DNA of 44,203 bases, taken from NCBI GenBank assembly GCA_017501145.1, contig JAFVXL010000076.1, positions 1 through 44,203 on the forward strand, written 5' to 3'. Each line of letters opens with the position of its first letter. The stretch's first letter is position 1. Under the pieces are notes generated by a model that searched no databases, had not been told where the DNA came from, and saw nothing but the letters and a program-made list of their open reading frames with translations. The translations under genes were made by a program, and so were the position numbers. The DNA is from Clostridia bacterium (GTDB lineage: Bacteria; Bacillota; Clostridia; Christensenellales; Pumilibacteraceae). Shown piece by piece: positions 25,837 through 33,514 of the stretch.

Positions 25837-26923
25837 TTTTCTTTTCTCTACTCCTATTGATAAGTGATATAATCAGCACCATCGCTGGCAAAATGATTTG
25901 GATAACAAGACACAGCCACCTTGTTACTCCTGTTCCAAGCGCAAGCAGCTCACTCTTGCTGTTAAAAAATATTTGGCAAAGCACAAACAGCGCAATAGCT
26001 ACCACAATTGCCCATACAGTATCGCTACCCTTCTCTATCACGCTACCAAAAAATGACACTATCGCATAAAAGCTTACGGCAATTTGCACAAAAATAGATA
26101 TCATCCATATGCAAAATATAGGAATATCAAAACGTCCGAATAGATAACTGCCCGAAGAATAAACAATCATATTGCTTATATTATGACCGTAGTCAATAAT
26201 AATAGGATAATCCCCGTATGCTGCGAACAAGACTATAGCAAAGTACATAACGATTATTCCTGATATTGTGCCGGTGAGCATTCCCTTTAGTATAAACCTT
26301 TTCCTAACCTTGATTTTTCCGGTAAAAATTAGTAGCACCGCAACGTCGCCAAACCATATGGGAAACTTACTCATAGTAAATGCTATTTCTTGCATATTAA
26401 ACGATAAAGGCGTAAGTCCGTCAAGCTTAAGATTGCCCACCGTAAGCAAAAACAGTATAAGCAACGCTCCAAGCACAAACGGAAAAAATATTTGCGCCAT
26501 TCTGGCTATTGGCCTTAAACCCTTACTCGAAAAAATCACGAGCAAAACCAAAAGCGCTATAAAGCAAACGACAAAGTCTATACTTTTTAGCATGCTCGAA
26601 TTAAAAAACAACTCCAGCTCTCCGCACATTATTATAAGCTTGACAAACAATAACGCAGCAAAAATAAGCAAAATTCCCTTTGCCACAACCTTACCAAGCG
26701 CGCCTACCAGTATGTCATAAACTGATTTGTCCGGATTTAGCTTAATGATAAAAAGAATTGCAAGTAGTACAATAAGCTCAATTACAACAAACGTAAGCAT
26801 GCTTATCCATCCGTCCCTACCAGCATGCTTTATCAAAAGTCCGGGCACCATAAAAATTTTTAGCGCCATAACTGCTATAAAAACAAAAACCGAAAGCTGA
26901 CTCGAATCTATTTCTTTTCGCAT
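25820..26923 (-). CDS. Germinant receptor subunit GerB (APC-type spore germination transporter)
   Basis: A 367-residue integral membrane protein with about ten helices, of the GerAB/YndE spore-germination family within the APC superfamily, which binds the germinant in the inner spore membrane. Typical features: IDSSQLSVFVFIAVMALKIF at the start, GWISMLT, and PIARMAQIFFPFVLGALLIL in mid-protein. It starts inside the 3' end of gerA (16-nt overlap) and ends inside the start of gerC, so the three subunits are translationally linked. Confidence 0.9.
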   Translation of the reverse strand: MRKEIDSSQLSVFVFIAVMALKIFMVPGLLIKHAGRDGWISMLTFVVIELIVLLAILFIIKLNPDKSVYDILVGALGKVVAKGILLIFAALLFVKLIIMCGELELFFNSSMLKSIDFVVCFIALLVLLVIFSSKGLRPIARMAQIFFPFVLGALLILFLLTVGNLKLDGLTPLSFNMQEIAFTMSKFPIWFGDVAVLLIFTGKIKVRKRFILKGMLTGTISGIIVMYFAIVLFAAYGDYPIIIDYGHNISNMIVYSSGSYLFGRFDIPIFCIWMISIFVQIAVSFYAIVSFFGSVIEKGSDTVWAIVVAIALFVLCQIFFNSKSELLALGTGVTRWLCLVIQIILPAMVLIISLINRSREKKNDIQT

Positions 26924-28332
26924 ATGTCTTCTCCCTGCCTTACGTTATTTATATTTGGTATAGACTTTGGTCTTGTACTAAGCGTTGGTATGGGCGCTCT
27001 AATAAGAGCATCCTTAAGGTCGTCACGTACAAGCGGCGCAAACGGCGCGGTGTACGACACACCAAAGCTATCCATGCTACACATCAAATGCACGAAGTAC
27101 ATTGCCGAAATAATAAGTCCAAAAAAGCCAAAAAAACCTCCCATCAATATAAGAATAATTCTAATAAGACTCATAGTTCCTACTTCGTTGGGTACGGTAT
27201 AAAGCGATATTGAGCTTAGCGCAACAACCATTACGGCAGGAGAGCTGATAATACCCGCGTTTACTGCCGTTTCTCCAAGCACAAGCGCGCCCACAATACT
27301 CATTGCCATACCGACGGCGCGTGGCATACGTACGCTTGCTTCTCTAATAATTTCAAACAGCAACAGCACGAACAATATTTCGGGCAATGGCGGCAATGGA
27401 ATTCCTTCGATAGCGTTCATTAACGTCGTCAAAAATCTTACGGGAATAACTTCTTGATGGAACATTTGGATTGCGACAAAAATACCGGGGAGCGCTACTC
27501 CAAAAAATAGAGATATTAGGCGCATTATCCGCAAAAAGGTCGAAAAAGCATTTCGCTCGTAATAATCCTCGCTGCTTTGCAAATCCTCTACAAACATAAA
27601 CGGCACGGTTAGTACCATTGGGGAGCCATCCACTATAAGCGCAACTCTACCCTCGAGCAGCTTAGCACAAACAACGTCTGGCTTTTCGCTTACACCCGAT
27701 TGATGAAATATCGAAAATGGGTGATCTTCGAGAAGCGGCTGAAGGTAGTGACTGTCTATAAGACAGTCTATATCTATCTTATTTAACCTTTTGCGCACCT
27801 CGTCTATTAGCTGTGGCGACGCTATTGTCGAAATATAAACAAGCGCCACCGTTGTAGAGCTTACTCGCCCTACACGGCACTTTTCGATTCCAAGCGCAGG
27901 TGTGCGCAATCGCCTTTGAATAAGCCCAAGATTGGTCTTAAGATCCTCTATAAAGCCCTCTCTTGGTCCTCTCATTACCGTTTCGGTGGGTGGCTCGGCT
28001 ACGCTACGCTTGTCATATTTTCGAACGTTTATCTTCAAAACGCTTTCTCTCGCAAACAACAGAGCGTCGCCACTAAGCATACACTCTATACCCTCCGCCT
28101 CGTCGTCAATAATGTCCGCTTCGGACACATGCAATATAGCGTTTTTAATTTCCTCAGGCGAGGACGCCGTTCCACCAAACCGTTGAAGCGACTTTATAAC
28201 GCTACGCAACGCCAAAGGGTCTGTAAGCTCTGGACTAAACAAAAGCTTATAGACGGCTTTTTCTACCTTTATATCACGCACTGCAATATTATTTTGAGTT
28301 GCAAATTGACTTAATATTTTTTCCGCATTCAT
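26908..28332 (-). CDS. Germinant receptor subunit GerA
   Basis: A 474-residue GerA-family protein. The N-terminal cytoplasmic domain includes GPREGFIEDLKTNLGLIQRRLRTP, RKRLNKIDIDCLIDSHYLQ and the P-loop-free EGRVALIVDGSPMVLTVP; four to five membrane helices follow with RLISLFFGVALPGIFVA, LFEIIREASVRMPRA and GETAVNAGIISSPAVMVV. It is the large subunit of the receptor that triggers spore germination. I start at the ATG at 28332; the frame is open further upstream but through the promoter region. No Shine-Dalgarno sequence is present. First gene of gerA-gerB-gerC. Confidence 0.93.
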   Translation of the reverse strand: MNAEKILSQFATQNNIAVRDIKVEKAVYKLLFSPELTDPLALRSVIKSLQRFGGTASSPEEIKNAILHVSEADIIDDEAEGIECMLSGDALLFARESVLKINVRKYDKRSVAEPPTETVMRGPREGFIEDLKTNLGLIQRRLRTPALGIEKCRVGRVSSTTVALVYISTIASPQLIDEVRKRLNKIDIDCLIDSHYLQPLLEDHPFSIFHQSGVSEKPDVVCAKLLEGRVALIVDGSPMVLTVPFMFVEDLQSSEDYYERNAFSTFLRIMRLISLFFGVALPGIFVAIQMFHQEVIPVRFLTTLMNAIEGIPLPPLPEILFVLLLFEIIREASVRMPRAVGMAMSIVGALVLGETAVNAGIISSPAVMVVALSSISLYTVPNEVGTMSLIRIILILMGGFFGFFGLIISAMYFVHLMCSMDSFGVSYTAPFAPLVRDDLKDALIRAPIPTLSTRPKSIPNINNVRQGEDICEKK

Positions 28333-28341
28333 ATACAAGCA

Positions 28342-28371
28342 TATTATGCGTAATATATTTAGGTAAAATTC
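28342..28371 (-). promoter_or_regulatory. Sigma-G-like promoter of the ger operon
   Basis: GAATT (28371-28367), 18 bp, CATAATA (28348-28342). The -10 fits the forespore pattern CATnHTA fully and the -35 fits GHATR at four of five positions. Only 9 nt separate the -10 from the gerA ATG, so the leader would be absent or very short. B. subtilis gerA operons are sigma-G controlled, which supports the reading. Confidence 0.5.
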
Positions 28372-28402
28372 GCATATATCTCTTTTGGATAATGAATTTA
28401 GC

Positions 28403-28439
28403 AAAAAAACAGTCCTAAGCATAATAGCTTAAGACTGTT
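28403..28439 (-). terminator. Terminator of the spoIIQ-like gene
   Basis: AACAGTCTTAAGC pairs with GCTTAGGACTGTT (13 bp with one G-U) around a 6-nt loop, followed by T7 on the minus strand. It isolates spoIIQ from the ger operon. Confidence 0.88.
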
Positions 28440-28460
28440 CTATTTTATTTTGCTTTACTC

Positions 28461-29054
28461 TTACTTGTCTGCGCCCTCGGGAAGGTACTCTAACGGATTT
28501 ACATACTGACCGTCCTTTTTCATTTCGAGGTGAAGATGCGTTCCCTCGTTCTTCTCAGTTACCATAGTTGCATCCACCTTGCCTATTAAGTCGCCAGCCT
28601 TAACCGTTTGACCTACCTCTACGGCCACTTCGGCAGAAAGCGACTTATATATAGATACAATGCCGTCGCTTTGCTCAATAGTAACCACCGTGCCTTCAAG
28701 CGTAGTAGTTTCTACGCTCGTTACCTTGCCGCCAAGAACCGCCCTAACATCCGCGCCCTTTTCGCCAATAAAATCTACGCCATTATGAGTTCGCCATTGC
28801 TTAAGAGTTTGATTAAACACAAGCTTATCCGAAAATTCCTGCCCCATAGTGTACTCAGACATAGGCATAACGTACTGCTCGGCTTGCTCTCCCACCGGCG
28901 GAATAATGTTGCCACCTACGTTCTGCGAATTGTCAGGCAAGGTCGCAACAACGGTAATGATTACTGCGCTGACTATAAGCGCAAGGCCGCCTACAAGCGT
29001 CCACAGGTTATTTTTCTTTTTTTTGTCATTAGTCGAATTAGAATAAAATTTCAT
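28461..29054 (-). CDS. spoIIQ: SpoIIQ-like membrane-anchored LytM (M23) protein
   Basis: A 197-residue protein: a short basic N-terminus, one transmembrane helix (residues ~18-38), a linker, then an M23/LytM domain from about residue 85. The zinc-site residues are all there: HNGVDF (H-x3-D) and HLHLE (H-x-H). SpoIIQ sits in the forespore membrane and pairs with mother-cell SpoIIIAH to form the engulfment channel. An intact zinc site is the clostridial version; B. subtilis SpoIIQ has lost it. The call rests on size, architecture and neighbours; another single-helix M23 endopeptidase is possible. AAGGAGG precedes the start. Confidence 0.72.
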   Translation of the reverse strand: MKFYSNSTNDKKKKNNLWTLVGGLALIVSAVIITVVATLPDNSQNVGGNIIPPVGEQAEQYVMPMSEYTMGQEFSDKLVFNQTLKQWRTHNGVDFIGEKGADVRAVLGGKVTSVETTTLEGTVVTIEQSDGIVSIYKSLSAEVAVEVGQTVKAGDLIGKVDATMVTEKNEGTHLHLEMKKDGQYVNPLEYLPEGADK

Positions 29055-29117
29055 AAATGCCTCCTTATGCCACGATTATTGACATAGTTTTTTATTTTAT
29101 ACATAACGAAAAAAATT

Positions 29118-29501
29118 TTAATAACTACCCTCAAGAAGCGGTGTGCCTAAGCTTACTACGTTATTTCTGACCGCAACCATTAAATTTATTTCGCGCCCTT
29201 TAATCATTACTTTCTCGCTAAGGCGGGGTGAATAAGCGTAAAAAATCTTAATATCATCAACCTTTTCGACAAAAAGCACGTTAGCGTCAAGATTACTCAT
29301 AGCGGATAGCGCAACTTGCTCGTCGCCCATTATATCTAATCTATGCGCGCCATCAATAAGCAACGGTTTTTCTATTTGCGTTAGGTCGTATTCGCCTACC
29401 AATACTGCCCCGTCATAGCCGCAAACAAGCAAACCGTTATTGTATAGTCTTATCCCTATAACTAATAGCATTACGCCAAAGAGAGCGATAAATCTTCTCA
29501 T
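29118..29501 (-). CDS. Small membrane-anchored protein, possible YwmB-like fragment
   Basis: A 127-residue protein not firmly recognised. Residues 2-20 are one hydrophobic helix (FIALFGVMLLVIGIRLY); the rest is mixed alpha/beta. The C-terminus (IKGREINLMVAVRNNVVSLG, TPLLEGSY) faintly recalls the end of YwmB/DUF1779 proteins, which occur next to sporulation and cell-wall genes, but it is only about half their length. I start at the ATG at 29501: it lies 7 nt after a TATAAT box and has no ribosome site. An in-frame GTG at 29519 lies upstream of that box. It may be transcribed together with spoIIQ downstream. Confidence 0.6.
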   Translation of the reverse strand: MRRFIALFGVMLLVIGIRLYNNGLLVCGYDGAVLVGEYDLTQIEKPLLIDGAHRLDIMGDEQVALSAMSNLDANVLFVEKVDDIKIFYAYSPRLSEKVMIKGREINLMVAVRNNVVSLGTPLLEGSY

Positions 29502-29508
29502 ATACCGA

Positions 29509-29538
29509 ATTATATCCACATTATTTGTCTTTATACAA
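29509..29538 (-). promoter_or_regulatory. Promoter of the small membrane protein gene, predicts a leaderless mRNA
   Basis: TTGTAT (29538-29533), 18 bp, TATAAT (29514-29509), then 7 nt and the ATG at 29501. The -35 box overlaps the tail of the ispE terminator. Confidence 0.65.
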
Positions 29539-29573
29539 AAAAACTTGGCAACGAAATTATATCCTTTGCCAAG
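29537..29573 (-). terminator. Terminator of ispE
   Basis: CTTGGCAA and TTGCCAAG form a perfect 8-bp stem with a 14-nt loop, followed by TTTTTTT on the minus strand. Confidence 0.85.
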
Positions 29574-29599
29574 CTCTTAATTGTCTAAATTTATATCTT

Positions 29600-30430
29600 T
29601 TATAAAAATTCTATTCCGCAATCTCTTGTGCGAGCGCAATACGCATTAAATCCCATTTGCCTAAGCTTATCTATGTCCAAAGACGGATTAGCTGTAATCG
29701 CGTACACCGTCGCGCCACTTCCTGTCATATTGGGACTAAGTCCTATCCTTTTGAACGCGTCGATATTACGCAAAATATTTGCGTTGAGCCCACTTGCTGC
29801 GCGTGTAAGCATATTGCCTAGCATAGGAGCTTTGCCACTTTGTAATGCGGCAATCAGCAGGTCGTTATCCACAAACCCATCTCCGCCCACCTCGTCGTAC
29901 TGCTTATACACCAAGCTAGTAAGCGTGCCTACATCGTTAATACATAAGATTTCGTAAGTATTAGAGCAGTCAATCGGCTCTATTATATCACCCACGCCAG
30001 ACATTTTTGCATAGCCACCGCGTAGCATATAATACACGTCAGCGCCCACCTTAGCGCACACGTCCTTCGTTTGGTTTATGTCAAATCCATACAAGCAGCT
30101 TATAGCCGCAATAACCCCTGCCGCGTCGGCTGACGAGCCGCCCATACCGCCCGAAAGCGGCAAACGCTTGTCTACCGTTATATCTACGCCAAAAGCTCCA
30201 AGCTTATTTTTCATTTCGCCCACAGCCTTTATGACAGTATTATTTTCGGGAACAAAGTCTGCGTTGAAAATAAGATTTATCTTGTCGTCGTTACGCTTAC
30301 GCACACAAATAGTGTCGCAAAGCGAAATGGATGCAAGCACCGAATCGAGCAAGTGCATTTTTCCACTTACCCCTACGATATTAAGCGACAAATTTATCTT
30401 GCCATAAACGTTAAGCGCAATCTTTTCCAT
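29600..30430 (-). CDS. ispE: 4-diphosphocytidyl-2-C-methyl-D-erythritol kinase
   Basis: A 276-residue GHMP kinase of the non-mevalonate isoprenoid pathway. Visible: YGKINLSLNIVG at the N-terminus, LPLSGGMGGSSADAAGVIAA (ATP-binding motif), ADVYYMLRGGYAKMSGVGD and the C-terminal NMTGSGATVYAI. Length is usual. The ATG at 30430 has no Shine-Dalgarno sequence and follows a -10 box by 6 nt, so the mRNA is predicted to be leaderless. Confidence 0.93.
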   Translation of the reverse strand: MEKIALNVYGKINLSLNIVGVSGKMHLLDSVLASISLCDTICVRKRNDDKINLIFNADFVPENNTVIKAVGEMKNKLGAFGVDITVDKRLPLSGGMGGSSADAAGVIAAISCLYGFDINQTKDVCAKVGADVYYMLRGGYAKMSGVGDIIEPIDCSNTYEILCINDVGTLTSLVYKQYDEVGGDGFVDNDLLIAALQSGKAPMLGNMLTRAASGLNANILRNIDAFKRIGLSPNMTGSGATVYAITANPSLDIDKLRQMGFNAYCARTRDCGIEFL

Positions 30431-30436
30431 AAAGCT

Positions 30437-30465
30437 ATTGTACCAAAAGCATATGCAAAATGCAA
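30437..30465 (-). promoter_or_regulatory. Promoter of ispE, predicts a leaderless mRNA
   Basis: TTGCAT (30465-30460), 17 bp, TACAAT (30442-30437), AGCTTT, then the ispE ATG at 30430. Confidence 0.72.
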
Positions 30466-30466
30466 C

Positions 30467-30492
30467 AAAAAAACGGCTTAATCTCTAAGCCG
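30467..30492 (-). terminator. Terminator of the sipL-like gene
   Basis: CGGCTTA and TAAGCCG (7 bp, 5-nt loop) followed by seven T on the minus strand. Confidence 0.8.
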
Positions 30493-30503
30493 CTTATTTC
30501 CAT

Positions 30504-32009
30504 TTATTTAGTTAGTCTTCTAAAGCAAATAATACGTTCGCCGCCGACAAGCGGAAAGCTTAACTCGGGGTTTTGCTCCATTACCGTTTCGGGACTGACG
30601 CAAAAAGCCTTAGCCACATCCCAAAGCGTTTCCCTCTTGCTCGCAATATGCATAGAAATAGCACTTTGCGGAGCTATTACTTCTGCTCCTAACGCAAGAT
30701 CGGTTATTATGTTAAATTTTACATCTTCACTTATGCAAACGCTAAATCTCACGTCAGCTCTTACGTCAATTTCGTTGCCGCGTCGAATTTTGATGTTGAT
30801 GCCGAGCACCTCCGCAGTAGCAAAAACCCTGTCGTTTTCACTTGCCTCCATCGGCTTATTTACCGAGAACGGCAACTCAACGGTAACCGAATTGCACGAA
30901 TTGGATTCTCCGCTAAAGTATACTACGTTAGAGCGAAGCAATCCTTCTATAACCACCTTGCCGTTAGTTGCGTACACCGAAGAAATTATTACCGAGCTAC
31001 CTATGGGCGTCACGATATTATCTACTATAGGAAGCCCTGCTTCTAAGGTTACACTGCCATCTATCTCATCTGCAAAGCACGCACACGTCTTAACTAAACC
31101 GCAGCTTACAGCTTCTTCTTGCTTAACAAGCTCATTTTTGACCGAAAAAGCATCTGCAACGCAGTCAAGCGTGCGATTTTCGTACGCATAACCAATTGCG
31201 CTTATAGAATAATTGATTATAACGGTGTTTTCTTCGCCTTCTATGATATTTGCGTTAGATGAGCTTATTCTCAAGGTTGCTACCGCTTCGCTTCCGCTTA
31301 TCGCGCCTGTAGCTTCCACCTCAAACACAAACGGTGTACTAAGCGAAACGTGTCCTATCCCGCCTTCGCCCCTATAAACGACGTCGCTAATCACTTCGCC
31401 CTCTATTACTACTATATCGGTAGATGATGTAATTTTCGTAGTAGCAATACGGCTTTCGAAGCACTCAATATATTTTGCGCTGACAGAAGATTCTGCAGTT
31501 ATTGAGCAGTTGCCCGTAAAGCCAGAAAGCACCTTGGTGTATTTAGCCTTATGCTCATAAGCGTGCACACCGTCTCCACCCTTTACAAGATACTTAATGC
31601 GCTTGGTTACTTGACCAAAAAGCTCTACCTCCACTACTGCTGCAAGTCGAATTTCGCTAGCCGAAGCCGAAACAATATCGGTATCCAAAACCTTAGCGTT
31701 CACACACGGATTGCCGCCCGCAATTTCGTCACCAACCATCTTGTCAGTAAATTCAACGGTACTAACTAAGCATCTATTTTCACCGTTTGTATTCGCGTAC
31801 AAAACCTTAAAGTCAACCTTACCCTTGATGCGCGCCTCGCCCGCAAACACTTCGGTCGTAACCACGTCGGCAATAGACGACACGCCTAAGATTTTAGTAA
31901 TTTCTTCGCCATGCGTCGGCACGAGCTTGGATTCTACCGCTACCTGCGCAGAACAAAGCTTGGTCAAGCCATCCAAAACCGCGACCTCATAAATAGGTTC
32001 AAACGACAT
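30504..32009 (-). CDS. sipL: SipL-like spore coat/cortex morphogenesis protein (SPOCS repeats + LysM)
   Basis: A 501-residue protein with repeated beta-rich SPOCS (DUF3794) modules: EVFAGEARIKGKVDFKVLY near residue 55, IVVIEGEVISDVVYRGE near 200, and NGKVVIEGLLRSNVVYFSGE near 345 are equivalent points of successive modules. The C-terminal ~50 residues are a LysM domain (KRETLWDVAKAFCVSPETVM, PLVGGERIICFR). This is the architecture of C. difficile SipL, which binds SpoIVA through LysM and ties the coat to the forespore. GGAGG stands 7 nt before the ATG. No SpoIVA gene is in the window. Confidence 0.85.
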   Translation of the reverse strand: MSFEPIYEVAVLDGLTKLCSAQVAVESKLVPTHGEEITKILGVSSIADVVTTEVFAGEARIKGKVDFKVLYANTNGENRCLVSTVEFTDKMVGDEIAGGNPCVNAKVLDTDIVSASASEIRLAAVVEVELFGQVTKRIKYLVKGGDGVHAYEHKAKYTKVLSGFTGNCSITAESSVSAKYIECFESRIATTKITSSTDIVVIEGEVISDVVYRGEGGIGHVSLSTPFVFEVEATGAISGSEAVATLRISSSNANIIEGEENTVIINYSISAIGYAYENRTLDCVADAFSVKNELVKQEEAVSCGLVKTCACFADEIDGSVTLEAGLPIVDNIVTPIGSSVIISSVYATNGKVVIEGLLRSNVVYFSGESNSCNSVTVELPFSVNKPMEASENDRVFATAEVLGINIKIRRGNEIDVRADVRFSVCISEDVKFNIITDLALGAEVIAPQSAISMHIASKRETLWDVAKAFCVSPETVMEQNPELSFPLVGGERIICFRRLTK

Positions 32010-32087
32010 ATGTTATCCTCCAAAATTAAAAAATGTAAATTTAACACTATATTGTATAGCGCAAGGAGAATAATTATTACAGCTTTT

Positions 32088-32330
32088 TTATTTTTTTTCA
32101 GTTAAAATTACGTCGCCGCAAATTACGTCGCTGTACGAGCACGAAAGCTTAGACAAATGCTTTTCACCTACGATTGTCATTGTAAACAGCGACGGCAACA
32201 CTTCGTCTATTTCTCCGCTATACTTAACGACTCTCTTTCTACCTTTATTTACTTTTATTTGGAGCAATTTTCCCTTGAGCGCGGCTACATTGTCCCTAAT
32301 TTCTTTAGCGCTTACAGCTTTTCTCTTCAT
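32088..32330 (-). CDS. veg: Veg family protein
   Basis: An 80-residue protein of the Veg family, with ALKGKLLQIKVNKGRKRVVKYSG, EVLPSLFTMTI and LSCSYSDVICGDVIL matching the B. subtilis Veg pattern (GRRKTIERSG, YPSVFVIQL, VSYSYADILT). B. subtilis Veg is highly expressed and influences biofilm and spore germination. The start is at 32330 with GGAGG 5 nt upstream; the frame is open a further 29 codons but with no ribosome site. Confidence 0.9.
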   Translation of the reverse strand: MKRKAVSAKEIRDNVAALKGKLLQIKVNKGRKRVVKYSGEIDEVLPSLFTMTIVGEKHLSKLSCSYSDVICGDVILTEKK

Positions 32331-32404
32331 AACTACCTCCGCGCAAATTATTGCCAAATCCATAAAAACCAAAACAGCGCGCAAATATTTTTGAAAAAAA
32401 GCAC

Positions 32405-32435
32405 AAAAAAACGACAAGCCTTAACTTGTCGTTTT
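32405..32435 (-). terminator. Terminator of tRNA-Leu
   Basis: AAAACGACAAG and CTTGTCGTTTT form a perfect 11-bp stem with a 6-nt loop and a T run. The stem begins at the CCA end of the tRNA. Confidence 0.88.
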
Positions 32436-32521
32436 GGTGCCGCCGGTCGGAGTCGAACCGACACGGTATCACTACCACCGGATTTTGAGTCCGGCGCGTC
32501 TGCCAATTCCACCACGGCGGC
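32435..32521 (-). tRNA. tRNA-Leu (anticodon CAA)
   Basis: An 87-nt class II tRNA: acceptor GCCGCCG/CGGCGGC, D-arm GTGGAATTGGCAGACGC, anticodon stem CCGGA/TCCGG with loop CTCAAAA (anticodon CAA, reads UUG), a long variable arm (TGGTAGTGATACCG), and T-arm GTCGGTTCGACTCCGAC. Discriminator A and the CCA end are encoded. Own promoter and terminator. Confidence 0.96.
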
Positions 32522-32541
32522 AAAATGCTGACAGCCATTAT

Positions 32542-32570
32542 AATATATCACAAAATCTTGGCTTTGACAA
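32542..32570 (-). promoter_or_regulatory. Promoter of tRNA-Leu
   Basis: TTGTCA (32570-32565), 17 bp, TATATT (32547-32542). The mature tRNA begins at 32521. Confidence 0.75.
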
Positions 32571-32674
32571 CTATTTTTGCATAACTTTTTAATAACTAAT
32601 GGCAAAAATATTTTTTTCTTTTCTATAAGGCAATTTATTAAGAACAAAAATTTACCAAAATTCAACATTTACTA

Positions 32675-32703
32675 TTGACAAGTCAAAAAGCGCGTGGTAT
32701 AAT
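32675..32703 (+). promoter_or_regulatory. Sigma-A promoter of rubrerythrin
   Basis: TTGACA (32675-32680), 17 bp, TATAAT (32698-32703), a perfect consensus that fits a strongly expressed gene. Confidence 0.88.
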
Positions 32704-32737
32704 TAACGTATAAATTTACCCAAAGGAGCATAGTGAA

Positions 32738-33283
32738 ATGGAAAAGAAAAACGTTTACGAAGGCACTCAAACCGAAAAGAACTTGTTAGCTGCATTTGCA
32801 GGAGAATCGCAAGCTCGCAACAAATATACATATTTTGCTTCCGCAGCTAAGAAGGAAGGCTATGAGCAAATCGCAGCGCTCTTCCTCAAAACCGCTGACA
32901 ACGAAAAGGAACACGCAAAATTGTGGTTCAAGGAGCTTAAGGGTATTGGCAACACCGCCGAAAATCTTCAAGCTGCCGCAGAAGGTGAAAACTACGAGTG
33001 GACAGATATGTACGAGGGCTTTGCAAAGACCGCTGAAGAAGAAGGATTTAAGGCTCTTGCTGCTAAGTTCCGTATGGTTGCCGCTATCGAAAAGCGTCAC
33101 GAGGAGCGTTATAGAGCATTGCTCAAAAACGTAGAAACTGCCGAAGTATTCAAAAAGAGCAGCGTTAAGATTTGGGAGTGCCGCAACTGCGGACATATCG
33201 TTGTTGGCGAGTCTGCACCCCTTGCGTGCCCGACCTGCGCTCATCCGCAAAGCTACTTCGAAATTATGGAAGAGAACTATTAA
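32738..33283 (+). CDS. rbr: Rubrerythrin
   Basis: A 181-residue non-heme iron protein that reduces hydrogen peroxide in anaerobes. The N-terminal ferritin-like four-helix domain carries the diiron ligands in [31 protein letters not shown] and [11 protein letters not shown]. The C-terminal rubredoxin-like domain has CRNCGH and [19 protein letters not shown] precedes the ATG. Two hairpin terminators follow. Single-gene unit. Confidence 0.96.
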   Translation: MEKKNVYEGTQTEKNLLAAFAGESQARNKYTYFASAAKKEGYEQIAALFLKTADNEKEHAKLWFKELKGIGNTAENLQAAAEGENYEWTDMYEGFAKTAEEEGFKALAAKFRMVAAIEKRHEERYRALLKNVETAEVFKKSSVKIWECRNCGHIVVGESAPLACPTCAHPQSYFEIMEENY

Positions 33284-33301
33284 TAATCAAATTGTTTTTT
33301 T

Positions 33302-33329
33302 GCCGTCCATATTGTGGGCGGCTATTTTT
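33302..33329 (+). terminator. Terminator of rubrerythrin
   Basis: GCCGTCC pairs with GGGCGGC (one G-U) around a 7-nt loop, then TATTTTT. Confidence 0.8.
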
Positions 33330-33360
33330 ATAGATTGAGCCACACAATATCCCCTTATTG

Positions 33361-33398
33361 CAAAACAAAAAGCCGCTTGTTAGCGGCTTTTTGTTTTG
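33361..33398. terminator. Second, bidirectional hairpin terminator downstream of rubrerythrin
   Basis: A perfect 16-bp stem, CAAAACAAAAAGCCGC and its complement, with loop TTGTTA. It could back up the first terminator or stop transcripts entering from the right. Confidence 0.75.
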
Positions 33399-33480
33399 TT
33401 AGAGCTGTACGCTATTCGATGCGGAAACGGCAAGACACAGGTTAGGGGTGGCTTTTTGAAAAAAAGTGGCAAAAACGGAC

Positions 33481-33509
33481 TTGACAAGGCTTTTAAGGTG
33501 TGTTATACT
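33481..33509 (+). promoter_or_regulatory. Sigma-A promoter of the candidate small RNA
   Basis: TTGACA (33481-33486), 17 bp, TATACT (33504-33509). No plus-strand protein gene follows for more than 8 kb; the next thing downstream is the structured RNA region and then T8. Confidence 0.8.
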
Positions 33510-33514
33510 AATAA

